Shown here piece after piece: positions 1-11,819 of a DNA stretch of 64,000 nucleotides; the first letter of the stretch is position 1; every line of letters starts with the position of its first letter. Source of the DNA: Siphonodentalium dalli (taxonomy: Eukaryota; Mollusca; Scaphopoda; Gadilida; Siphonodentaliidae). The notes under the pieces are model-generated. The model saw only the letters and a program-made list of their open reading frames with translations, searched no databases and was not told the origin of the DNA. Both the position numbers and the translations under genes were made by a program. The DNA is taken from contig CP136066.1 of the NCBI GenBank assembly GCA_032622095.1, positions 8,021,784-8,085,783 of the forward strand, read 5' to 3'.

Positions 1-1866
1 GTTTAGTCTTGTTGAGCAGTATTTAAGCTTCAAGATGAAGTTCGTAAATTCAAGGAAAATAGCGTCACATTCAGTTGGGATTGTCTGAACAATAAACAGT
101 AACGGTCATTCATCATAACCAATTCAGTTTTATTTGGATAAGTGCTGCAAATTAACATTACTTGCAATCATTCAAGATGAGAAATAACCAGAAGGAATGA
201 ATTTGATTGCATGCCAGAACAAGACAGTATTTCAGACATTAGAAATTTATGAGATACCCTTTTCAATTTCATGTTATGCAACAATCGGGTCAATGATATC
301 TAGTCATCATTGAGTATTCACCATGTAGTATTTGTGATACAGTTTATTTTATTTTATTACTTTTATTCGGGTAATACAACTGGGTAATACATTATTTTTT
401 TTTACTAAATTACGGTTTTCCACTGAGAAGTGGGACGGGATCCTGTGAAATCCAGAATGTTGCTAAATCTGAGGCTAAATAGTCACTATAGCTGTCTATA
501 TAGCCATATGCCAACAAACATGATACTAACATGCTTACAAACAACATTACATGGTCAGTACTTGTAAATTGTTTGAAAAAAAAACATTTTGCAGAAAAAA
601 ATTACAGGCACATTGTTTCGGCCTCTGGACCAACCACCCACCCCGTCCCTATATACGGATTTTTTTTGTAGACCCCCCCCCCCCCACATGTCGTCGGTGG
701 TATATTTTGCCCCACGTCCTTTTCCTCGGTTGCTCATTGTTGAAATGTGTACAGACGTGTACTGTTACACGCAGCATGTTTATGTGACCGGTGGTCAATC
801 TATGATTGACGCCAATCACCTTGATTTGATAATCCTATATGGCGCGGCGATGTCTTCCCATCGATATGTCCACCGATAGCTTCGCATTGAGCGTCGCCTC
901 GTAAAACTACCTGGACTATATTATAAACCCAGCCGGTGAATAGCACCCCTGGGGTGCTATTCACCGGCTGGGTTTATAATATAGTCCAGGTAGTTTTACG
1001 AGGCGACGCTCAATGCGAAGCTATCGGTGGACATATCGATGGGAAGACATCGCCGCGCGGTATAGGATTATCCGATCAAGGCGATTGGCGTCAATCATAG
1101 ATTGACAATCGGTCACATAAACATGCTGCGTGTAACAGTACACGTTTGGTTCATTTCAACAATGAGCAACCGAGGAAAATTACGTGGGGCAAAATATACC
1201 ACCGACGACATGGGGGGTCTACAAAACAAAATTCAGTATATAGGGCCGGGGGTGGGTGGGTGGTTCAGAGGCCGAAACAATCGTGCTTGTAAATTTACAA
1301 GTACTGACCATGTAATGTTGTTTGTAAGCATGTTAATATAATGTTTGTTGGCATATGGCTATATAGACAGCTATAGTGACTAATATAGCCTCAGATTTAG
1401 CAACCTTCTGGATTTCAAGGATCCCGTCCCACTTCACAGTGGAAAACCGTAATTTAGTAAAAAAAAATATATATATATTACCCAGTTGTATTACCCAAAT
1501 AAAAGTAATAAAATAAAATAAAAACTGTATCACAAATACTACATGGAGAATACTCAATGATGCCTAGATATCATTAACCCGATTGTTGCATAACATGAAA
1601 TTGAAAAGGGTATCTCATAAATTTCTAATGTCTGAAATACTGTCTTGTTCTGGCGTGCAATCAAATTAATTCCTTCTGGTTATTTCTCATCTTTAATGAT
1701 TGCAAGTAATATTAATTTGAAACACTTATCCAAATAAAACTGAATTGGTTATGATAAATGACCGTTACTGTTTATTGTTCAGACAATCCCAACTGAAGGC
1801 GACGCTATTCTCCTTGAATTTACGAACTTCATCTTGAAGCTTAAATACTGCTCAACAAGACTAAAC
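1..1866. repeat. Large near-complete palindrome (inverted repeat, ~0.93 kb arms)
   Basis: The first ~949 bases return as their reverse complement from 951 to 1866. The window opens with GTTTAGTCTTGTTGAGCAG and 1848-1866 is its reverse complement. The axis is near base 950, where AGCACCCC and GGGGTGCT are separated by one base, so there is essentially no spacer. The innermost ~100 bases per side are almost identical; further out the arms differ by substitutions and small indels (right arm ~33 bases shorter). The left arm begins at the window edge, so the structure may extend beyond it. The short reading frames inside are shadows of each other. The centre sequence recurs near 3555, 5655, 6460 and 8420, which suggests the axis is the head-to-head meeting of two TIR ends. 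Confidence 0.9.
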
Positions 1867-2042
1867 TTAAATACTAATTGTATACTGTTATCGCCTACAA
1901 ATAGATGAACTGAAATAATGTGATGCATTCAGATGCTTCGAGAAATGACATTCTTCAATGTCTTCAAAGTCAAACTAAAATCAAGAATAATATCTGACTG
2001 AGACTATACTGCAGAATCTAGTGCACAAATATACATACTAAT

Positions 2043-2410
2043 GGTTGAGTTATAATAATGCAAAATGTGTTTACGGATGGAACCAGGTTGGTAGCTCTGG
2101 TATGCATCGACAGGCGAAACCTGTGATGTGCAGTAATATCTGCATACATCCTCCCCTATCATTCAGGTCTATCACCATACCAAACCACTTAATAATTCGA
2201 CAACCGACACTTCAACTTATATTGCAAAAAACTGTGTACGGACTGAATTTCATAAACAGGGCCCATGGATAACTCTGGTAGGTATTGGTGCTCACAATCC
2301 GTGATATTATGCATATTCGTTCCCCATTTCTGGTCCGTCACATGTCATAGAGCATCAAAATATGACAACCGACTCTTGAGTTATAACGCAAAATGTTTGT
2401 ATGGACGGAC
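2043..2410 (+). repeat. Diverged tandem duplication, period ~160-168 bp
   Basis: A motif of the form TTGAGTTATAAYGCAAAATG followed by a ACGGACGG-like stretch occurs near 2045, 2214 and 2373. The intervals are about 168 and 160 bases. The copies are clearly diverged. The third runs into a segment with CGGGGGTATAATAACC near 2456, typical of old interspersed repeats. Nothing indicates coding. Confidence 0.4.
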
Positions 2411-3480
2411 GCATGGGCGGCTCGAGACGTCAACTATATACCCGCCGACTAATATCGGGGGTATAATAACCATGTATCTATGTGTATACCTAACCAAAAC
2501 AATTCCCCTCCTCACCACCCCTGTGGATAAGACTAAAGAGTTCTTTGATCATGCACAAATAATTGTAGAACCCCTGACCTGTTTACCACTATTTACTCTG
2601 GCCAGTGTTCTCTCTCAGACGAAACACGCTCGGTATATAAAGGCTATAATGCGGTCTAGGGCAATTTGTGACATACAGTGTACATACACAATGCTTTATT
2701 ATTGTTGTTAGATACTGAAAAACCAGGACACATCTGGAAATAAAGTTTATTTTTCGTTTTTCTGACCTGTGATTTGCCGATTAAGCATGTTATTGCTTGA
2801 GTCTTAATTTTACACAGTTTGCACCAACAAAGGACAGTGGAATGGGATTGAAAGGCAGTTAACACAGTTATTGGAGAACGGCTGAAAAAAACTCTTGAAA
2901 TTTGGATAAAAACATGAGAAAGGGGGTGGGTCCCTAACATTTGGAGGAAAAAATTTGCACAAATGGGGTGGTGGGTCCCTCGGTGTTGGAAAAAAACGTT
3001 TTGGGCCCTATATGTGCAATTGCTTTCCAGACCCCCCCCCCCACTGCCGACAAGCGTAAAACGTTTTTGGGCATTGTGGAGAGAAGAATAAAAATATTAA
3101 AGAACAAAGAAACTGGCACCATTCACCAGCGCCGGAAAAATGATGCATGGAAAGAAATTTCTTTGAAAATGGCCAGGAAATATCCAAACAGAACCAAAAC
3201 ACAAAAAAAAATCTTCTGAGACATTATCTTCTCGGCTCTTCATTTTCACACTGTGCTAATTAAAAAACCTCATTAATATCAATGAAACTCATTCTGCAGA
3301 TGTATAAACGCCAGCATGAGTCTCCACACAATTATACCAAAAAATTATACCGCTATACATGCCGATTGTGGCCGGTGAGTGTTCATGAATTAGTCGTGAG
3401 ACGGCGTCAATTGACAAGTGACAAATCTGATAGATTGGACCAATCACACCATCGACATCGTGTGTCGTTTGCGCTAAAGC
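2411..3480. other. No gene recognised; low-complexity C tract
   Basis: I see no supportable gene. There is a C run at about 3031-3043 and several short frames that overlap on both strands without recognisable motifs. The G/C-rich wording around 2940-3060 (GTGGGTCCC..., GGGTGGGTCCC) looks like an old dispersed repeat. Confidence 0.4.
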
Positions 3481-3481
3481 G

Positions 3482-3620
3482 AAGATACCTTTGCGTTCAG
3501 CCGCTACCAAATAAACTACCTGGTTTATAAAATAGTCTCGCTTGGTGAATAGCACCCCAGGGGTGGTATTCACCAGCTTGATTTATATATAGTCGAAGTA
3601 GTTTTAACAGGGCAAAGCTT
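3482..3620. repeat. Small palindrome with the shared TIR-like core
   Basis: The sequence reads inward from AACTACCTGGTTTATAAAATAG through GGTGAATAGCACCCC to a roughly complementary GGTATTCACCAGC...GTAGTTTTA. It is the same core as the axis of the 1-1866 palindrome, more diverged. It forms the outer edge of the next, larger inverted repeat: the copy at 8395-8440 is its partner. Confidence 0.6.
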
Positions 3621-6600
3621 AATGCGAAGCTGTTTGTGGTCGCCGATGCACGAGAAAACGTCGCCGCGGCAAAGAATTATCCAATCAAGAGATTTTACCG
3701 CGCTCATTGAGGGACCAGTGTGGGGTTTACATGCACAGGTTGAATGAATTTTTATCAGAGAAAAAAATTATATGAACGCATTTTGATAAGAAATTTAATC
3801 GCAGTTGCCAGATCAAGTATCGGGTGACCACACACTTCTTTTCTTATTCGTGAGAAAGAAGTAACGGTCGTTACCGTTATGCCATTGGAGTCATGTTGCG
3901 AATAATTTAGTGCTAATGTTTTTTTTAATTCGCAATGCGTACGCATATATATAAACATGGAAACATGCATGTGGCGACAGGGATGGGGTGTTTCGCCATC
4001 TCAAGTGTGGCAAACAATTTCGACAATGACCAAATATAGGTTGAAATGATTCTAATGAGCAGATTCCACAGCCAGTGTTTGATGGAATAATTGGTTTCTA
4101 ATCAAAAGTCCACATATGGTCAACATATTTGCAGTAATTAAACTGTCCTTCATGGACATTGTTATCCTTAAACTAAGTTAGTAATCAATTTCCAACAGCT
4201 GAACATTTTCGCTACCAGTTGAAAAATATCAACCCGGGATGTAAGTGGAATGTCATGGACGTTGTAGTGTATCTCTGGTTTAAGAGATTGCAGTTAGAAA
4301 TTCAAAGTGGAACACCTACCATCCAAGCAGACCGCGTAGCCACGTCACTGATGGTTTAAACATATTTATTCCAACAAAAGTTACAAGGGATTGAGACACA
4401 ACTTGTGTCACCGTAATGTAGCCCCTCTCCCCAAAAATTATAGACGAGATAAATATAATGTACATGCAATGCGAATATTGGGGATGACCCATGATCATGA
4501 TGATCGGTGATTTGTGACTACCGGTTCCGTGATCTCCGATATAGATAGCATGTCAAATAGGTTCATAATCAAGGTCAAAGTTTTGGACTGAAGCGCTATC
4601 AAGTCGGATTGGTGTGCCAGTCTGTGAATATCCAAGAGTTAATTTAAGAAGTTTGCACAAGCTAGTTAAGACAATTCCATCCCAGTGGGGTACAGATGAC
4701 GTTCCTGTAAATTGCGTCTCTTCAATATAATTTAAGTTTAACACCCCCTTTCCAATCAAGAAAAGAGATGAAACGTGTTTTGAAGAGAGAGTTAGCAATG
4801 ATTGTCTCTTATGAAATGGGTGTATGAAGTTTTTATGGTGGTTAGCTCATGTGTTTTTTATCCTTATGAAAAGTTTAAAATTAGAATGTCTACACCATGA
4901 ACCACGACCTTACCAACAATGCAGACATTAACACAGTCGGACTGCTCATAGTGATATCGATTTAATTCACTAAAATATGAAATGTTAAAGTTTCAATACG
5001 GGGGAAAACAAATAGCCAGATATTACCCCAATCAATTATCATTGCTGTAATTTTGGTTTGTCTGTATATGTATATAATGCCCCCGCCCAACCCTCTGATC
5101 ATGTGAGGTGGCAACGGGGGCTGTTTGTCGCAACATATATCTAACAGTTTAGTGCTGAAGCTCCTAATCTCGTGGATTAAAATGGGCTCATGTGCGTAAT
5201 CCCACCCTTCTCGTCGAAATTAAAATTTACAGGAACATACTGATAAACGCACTTAAGATAAATGTATATCGGCAAAACTCGTGTATACATGTAGCGAATA
5301 TGCGCGTATAGCCGTGGCGCTACAATTGGTCCAGTTGATTGCCATTCATTTATCCGTCCATTGCCATGGTTGTACTAACTCGGAAATTTCAGCGCGAACA
5401 TAGACGGGACCATGTACACATTCCGAGTTCAGTTCCACGTTAATATTTGAACGATTAATGCATTTTCATGAACATATCTGAAATATTGTTCATAATAAAT
5501 TCATCGCGCGCATGTAGACGGGGTCAAAGTACAATTGTGATTGCTGATAGCCGGACACAGTGAATGATGAGTGTGGTGTCAGCGCTAGCATTCAGCCGTT
5601 ATCACATAATCTACCTGGTGTATAAAATAAACTCAGTTGGTGAATACCGCCCCAGGGCTCAAATTCACCAGCTGGGTTTATTTTTATAAAGCTGGTAGTT
5701 TATTTGGTAACGGCTAAATACACGGGGTACCTTCGATGGCGTTTACAACACCCACAGTGGCCGGCGATCAACATTAATATATGAAACAATCATACTTGGG
5801 CACCGTTTATTTGGTAACGGCTAAATACACGGGGTACCTTCGATGGCGTTTACAACACACACAGTGGCCGGCGTAATATATGAAACAATCATACTTGGGC
5901 ACCGTTTATTTGGTAACGGCTAAATACACGGGGTACCTTCGATGGCGTTTACAACACCCACAGTGGCCGGCGATCAACATTAATATATGAAACAATCATA
6001 CTTGGGCACCGTTTAGATGCTTGCGATGAATTTATTTGAACCATATTTCAGATTGGTTCAAGTAAATGCATTAATCGTTCAAATATTAATTTGGAACAGT
6101 ACTCGGGCTGTTTATTCCCATTCACATAAACAGGTACATGTATGTCTGCGCTGAAATATCCGGGTTAGTACAATCATGACAATGACCAGAATCGCAATCG
6201 CTCTGAAGCAAATATGATGCCAGGTCTATCCGAATTTTACCGTTATACCGTTATGTCTTCTCAGATACAAAAAATGAGTCCATTATAATTCACAACATTA
6301 AGAGCTTCAGTAATACAGTGTTAGAGCTAGTATTGCGAAACTGCTCTCGTTTTCACCCACTACAAAATGGTAGCGCTCTTTGATTTTGCAACGGTGACAA
6401 TTTCATCGCGTGCATGTAAATTGATGGGTAACCCAGCACTGGTCAATATATGAGCGGTATTCAGTAACTGGGTTTATTTTATAGACCAGGTAGTTTATTT
6501 AATAACGGCTGAATGCTAGCGCTTACGCCACACTCATTCACTGTGGCCGGCTGTCAACAATTACAATCGTACTTGGACCCGTTTACATGCGCGCGATGAA

Positions 6601-8415
6601 TTTATTATGAAGAAGATTTCAGATATGTTCATGCAAATGCATTAATCGTTCGATTTTTAGCGTGTAACTGAACTCGGAATGTGCACATTGTCCCGTCGAT
6701 ATAGATATGTATGTTCGCGCTGAAATGTCAGAGTGAGGACAACCATGGCAATGGACGGATAAATGACTCGCAATCAACCTGGACCAATTTTGGCGCAACG
6801 ACTATAGGCGCATATGCCCTGTACGCAATATGTATACATGAGTTTTGCCGATTTTTGCGTTTATCAGTATGCTCCTGTTAATTTTAATTTCGACAAGAAG
6901 GGTGGGGTTACGCCGTTACTGATACCAAGAATGAACCATTTATAATCCTCGAGATTAAGAGCTTCAGCACTAAACTGGTATAACTACTAATGCGACAAAC
7001 AGCTCCCGTTGCCACACCACATGATTCAAAGGTCGGAGGGGGCATTATATGCATATACGGAAAAAACAAATTCACAGCAATGATAATTGATTGGGGTAAT
7101 ATCTTACGATTTATTTCCCCCGTATTGAAACATTTCATATTTTAGTGAATTAAATTGATATCACTATGATCATTCAATCTGTGTTAGTGTTTTCATTGTT
7201 GATGTACATTCTAATTTCAAACTTTTCAAAAGGATAAAACACACATGAGATAGCCACCATGAAAACTTTCATATACCCATTTCATAAGAGACAATAACTG
7301 TTAAATATCCCTTAAAAATACGTTTCATCTCTTTTCTCGACTTATATCGAAGAGACGAAATTTACTGGAAATGTCATATGTACCCCATTGGGACGGAATT
7401 GTCTGAACTACCTCATGCAGACTTCTTAAATTAACTGTTGGATATTTATAGTCTGGCACACCAAGCCGACTTGGTCGGTCCAAAACTTGATCGTAAGTGG
7501 GAACCTATTTGAATTTTGGTTAAACAAAAACAAGATTTCAAAATAAAATAAAATCAGAAAATGTTCAATCTGTGTAAAAGAAACAAAACAATCTTATGAA
7601 AAGGGGAGGGTACGAAATATCCCACAAGTTGTGAAAAAGTCGAAATAAACTTTTAACATGGTTTAAAAAATATATTTCAGATACCAAACTTAAACGATAA
7701 TCATTCATAATTATTCACGGAAGGCATGATATCTATATCGGAGATCACTGAACCGGTAGTCACAAATCACCAATCAGTCATCACCAATATTCGCATCACA
7801 TGCACGTTATATTTATCTCGCCTTGGTTAAGCGTGTATGTATATAAATTGTTGGGAGAGAGGCTACATTACGTTGATATGACTTGTCTCACTCCCTTGTA
7901 ACTTGTGTTGGAATAAACAACTTTTAAGCAACAAGGACGTGGCTACGCGCTCTGATTGGATGGTTGGTGTTCTACTTTGAATTTATAACTACACTACCAT
8001 GTCCATGGGATTCCACTTACATCCCGGGTTGATATTTTCCAATTGATACAGAAACATCCATGTTTATACATTATGCGTACATATTGGGCATTTAAAAAAA
8101 AACATTAGCAATTATTTATTTGCAACATGCTTCAATGGAATAATGGTAACGTCGGTTGCCTCTTTCTCAATAATAAGACAAATATTGTGTTGTCAACCAA
8201 TACTTGATTTGGCAACCACGAATAATTTGTTTAGCTCAAGGCGTTCATATAAATGTTTTCTGACAATTTAATGTGTGCATGTAAACCACAAACTAGTCCG
8301 TCTATGAGCGCAGTCAAATCTCCTGAATGGATAATTGTATGTCGCGACGATGTCTTCTCGTGCATCGACGGCCACGGAAAGCTTCGCGTTAAGCGTCGCT
8401 CTGTTAAAACTACCT
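3596..8415. repeat. Large nested inverted repeat (arms ~2.0 kb)
   Basis: The left arm 3596-5640 pairs with the right arm 6452-8415 in inverse order. Anchors I matched by eye: 3600-3740 with 8270-8410; 4316-4560 with 7720-7980; 4980-5250 with 6850-7140; 5250-5560 with 6590-6850; 5581-5640 with 6452-6520. Divergence is larger than in the 1-1866 palindrome, with many indels. The core 5641-6451 holds a head-to-head TIR-like junction (5641-5700), a three-copy tandem repeat, and at 6011-6375 a diverged direct copy of 6580-7010. No transposase is recognisable; the short frames in both arms are mirror shadows. It reads as a foldback-type composite of several insertions of one family. Confidence 0.8.
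5698..6010 (+). repeat. Three tandem copies of a ~107-bp unit
   Basis: Copies begin with GTTTATTTGGTAACGGCTAA at 5698, 5805 and 5904 and are 107, 99 and 107 bases long. The middle copy lacks ~8 bases (ATCAACAT region). Otherwise they are nearly identical, including ACGGGGTACCTTCGATGGCG, so this expansion is much younger than the surrounding inverted repeat. The unit starts inside the TIR-like motif and ends just before a repeated GTTTA, so one end of the inverted-repeat arm was amplified. Confidence 0.9.
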
Positions 8416-8661
8416 GGAATTGGTGAATACCACACCAGATGTTATATTGTTATTGAAATTTTACTATCATTGCTAGTGGGCCACTTCAAATTACCAAATA
8501 TGATGGAATATTTGTATATAACATTAAATATCAGACAATACTGTGTCTTTCGTGTCGTGCTTTTCATTCAAAAATATATTATTTTATACATAGAGTCGAA
8601 ATGTAATGAAAAACAAAAATTCAAAAACAAATGGCCTCAGTGTAATATATAGTATAGTATT

Positions 8662-8799
8662 TAAGAAATGGATGTTGATTTGCGTGCGTTCCATAGAATA
8701 TGGATGCAAGTTGGTCTGAAAGCGTTCCACACTTAAAAATGTCAGACCAACTTGCATCCATACTCTATGGAACGCAACACAATCAACATCCATTACTTA
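8662..8799. repeat. Hairpin element, ~58-bp arms
   Basis: The left arm 8662-8719 (TAAGAAATGGATGTTGATT ... AAGTTGGTCTGA) and the right arm 8742-8799 (TCAGACCAACTTGCATCC ... CATCCATTACTTA) are inverse complements with about nine in ten bases matching, around a 22-base spacer. Fragments of the arm recur at 8876-8912. This is the structure of a very short MITE or a solo foldback. Confidence 0.8.
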
Positions 8800-11031
8800 T
8801 ATTTACACTTAATCGAGTCAACTGGCAGATTAAAAGAGTTTTAAGCGCCCATTTCCAACATTATTATCGTGCCTCGGTGCAAGTTGCGTCTACACTGAAA
8901 TGGATGCAAATTGGGGTCAGCGCGCGACGTCATGTGACGTAATTTCGACCAACCAGCGTCATGCATTCATGTTCCACCATACGAATGCATGTGTGAGTGT
9001 AAATATATTATGATGGAAAGTGCATGTATCTACAGAATACAATCAACACACTAAAATACATCCATCATAAAAATTAAATTGATAATTATACAGATAACAT
9101 AATGTATGTGGCTTTATGGTGACAAAATGCCAAGAGACCACTTATCATAAATGTTACAGTTTAAAGGGTTTACACGCCTGGCATATATCAGAAGACAATT
9201 TTCGATGGACCCACACAGAAAACTACTTAATTGTTAAGCTAGTATACCACCTGAAGTAATATATGCCATCTACAGACCGCATCAAGCATAAGATATAACA
9301 ATTAAAATGTAACAAAAATACTTTAAACATGTTACAGAAGGATGTGCTTGAGAAGAGCGTTCTCATCAAGTATACAACTTGATTGGAAATTAATAACTCC
9401 ATTAACAGTACGTGATCAGAAGTAGTAAATGCTCGAATCACTTAATTGAAAGTAGCACTGCTTCACAAATGTTAACCAACAGTTAGTTGTGTCCTGGAAA
9501 ACAGCAAGTAGCCATTATCCATACAGTTATTGTTAATGTAAGGACAAATGTTGGAATGCAGGGAATTCACTCAACCAGTATTAGAGATAGCTGGTCAGCT
9601 AGGGATTCGGATGTACACACATGACCTGGAGGGTCTATACCAGTTCATGTAAATTGGATGCACACAATTGTCCAACACACAAATAACATTCTGTTAACAT
9701 TCTTGAAACAATTATCTCTATTAGTTAGTCAATCAAGCCGTTTACTAGTTCAGATCATGTACTTGTTATCTTATTTTAGCAGATATTCCTTGGTGAGGTC
9801 CACTAGCTACACAATTAAGTAGTTGTTCTGTGTACGCACATATAAACTGTACAACCCCTGAACCAGCACGGGTGTGGAAAGGCTCAGTGGAACATTTTGC
9901 CATTTCACAAAAGATTTTCTCATGAATTAGCAGTGGAAACTTAATTTCAGCTTCATTACTTATAAAATCTAAATAGTTGATTATGAAAGACAAAAACGTG
10001 AATTATATACAATTTGAAAGGCTAAACATTTGTTATATGTCTGGACTTTCTATGTACAAAGATGTACTATAATGCACAAAACCATCAAACCACAAGATTA
10101 ATTACTATTTTTGCTCTATGATATCGAGCTTATTTTTGTCCAAAAATTTAGTCATATTTTTAATTATAAGATATAACACCATATATTAAAATGAAGCACA
10201 AATATTGCAGCATGAATAAGTTGATTTTCTGTACTTATGAGACATGACATTTTTATTTAACTATATGCCAGGAAGCTCCAGTCATGGAAGTGTTAAAATT
10301 ATTGTTAAAACCCCAGAGCTGGAATACTCTATCAGGATGATGGACACACAAAAATCAACATTTACTGATAAACGAAGAAGAATAACTCTAGATGGGAAAA
10401 TTGAACAAAATCACTGAACACCCCTCTCAATATATTCATGGTGATAAACATCCACATCCAATTCAATTGAGACTTGGCAACCCATAGTTGAGATATATGG
10501 TTGGGTGAACAGACATATAGACGATTAGATATATTATATTCATGTACTCGAGAATCGTTCCCACCAGTCATGGGTTATGGAAATTGTCACTTAATGTCAA
10601 ACGGAGAGACATCGTTTCTTCTTTCGAATTGGAATGAGTTCAGCGATCTTTACATTTTCCTTCAAAAACATGACCTTTGTCTTTAATCTCCGAGAAGAGC
10701 TACAACAATCCGCTCTTTTACTTGTTCCATAAAAATCAATAGAGCGAGTGATCCATGTTAACATAGTGGTCTATGCGTAGCTGTATGGTCATGTATCTTA
10801 GGATTTCCATCTCTCCTCGAAGCATATCCTCGAGCAAATACGCACATAATCGACCTATAATGTGAAAATAGGTACATAATATGATTATTTGATTCTGAAA
10901 TAAGCAGATAATGGACTCATACACATAATTTTGTTTATGGCGCGGGCCACTGTGGAAATAGATGTTAAAGAGCTTTCACTGAAAAGTCATGAGTTGTCAT
11001 TTGTGTGTTATTGTCCACACACAATGCGCTT
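8800..11031. other. No feature recognised
   Basis: AT-rich single-copy-looking sequence. I found no reading frame with a recognisable motif, no TIR pair, no tandem array and no tRNA-like segment. Short frames (60-80 residues) occur on both strands but have no family resemblance and no plausible splice context. Confidence 0.4.
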
Positions 11032-11113
11032 AGAATCATCTCATTATGAGTCGATAATGTGACCAAAACTATCTCATTTTAAGCACATTATCGACTCAAA
11101 ATGAGACGATCCT
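11032..11113. repeat. Hairpin, ~29-bp arms
   Basis: ATCTCATTATGAGTCGATAA near 11036 is answered by TTATCGACTCAAAATGAGAC near 11087, as inverse complements with two or three mismatches around a ~21-base loop. It is flanked by AT-rich unique sequence. Function unknown; it is typical of a short MITE. Confidence 0.7.
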
Positions 11114-11519
11114 AACTGGTGGTCTAATAAAGAACAAGTTATTTTATAAGCAAATAATGCGCGGGTTTTCGGGTGAACAGGCTGTTTTAAATTATTTTAA
11201 TAGTAAACAACGATCGCTGTAATATTAGTATCATACCTGCAAATATATTAATGTTGGCGCTTCGAACTTTTATATCTGTGCTCAGAAGCCTCAGCTCCTT
11301 TTGGGTGGCAATTTTTGGCAATTCTCTCTCTCTCTTTAGATGGTCTTTGGTGGTTTATGTGCCAACCGGTCCTGAAACAGTGCTGTGGGGACACTACTTT
11401 CCAGTGGCGTTAGAAGCACGTGCCATATTAATAGTAATGCCCCGACGCACTGTCTATCGGTAGCCCTTTTCAGAATATGAACTCTCTGCACGCAACCAGA
11501 ATAATCTTGAATCATATCC

Positions 11520-11720
11520 ACGAATGAGATACAGGTTTATGGGAACAACATTCGGGGAAGATATGGTTTATGGGCCAGGGAGACATTCCTTATATGGGGA
11601 CCTGATTTTCAGAGAGCAGGTTTGTGGGACTGGAAAACTATATATATGGGGACGTGATTATGAGAGTAGGGTTTATGGGCCAGAAGATAATCGTTTTATG
11701 GGACTGATCACTGATTGTGA
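11520..11720 (+). repeat. Degenerate minisatellite (GTTTATGGG-type)
   Basis: Repeated phrases GGTTTATGGGAACAAC, GGTTTATGGGCCAGGGAG, TATATGGGGACCTG, GGGTTTATGGGCCAG occur every ~35-45 bases. The same wording (GAGAGTAGTTTTATGGGGAC...) recurs inside each unit of the adjacent satellite, so this is probably its eroded 5' flank. The 177-residue frame at 11524-12057 crosses it into the satellite and is not a gene. Confidence 0.55.
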
Positions 11721-11819
11721 TAGGCCTAGTACACTCTGTACACTCTGTCTATATAATATATGCTGTCCGTCGTGTTTAGCAGGTTTATCGGGCCCTGTGA
11801 GGGCCAGTAGGTTCAGAGG

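Noticed and set aside
1-1866. Palindrome as a sequencing foldback artefact
   Set aside because: The arms differ by many substitutions and indels that increase away from the axis, which a missed-adapter artefact would not produce in a consensus. Read-level proof is still lacking.
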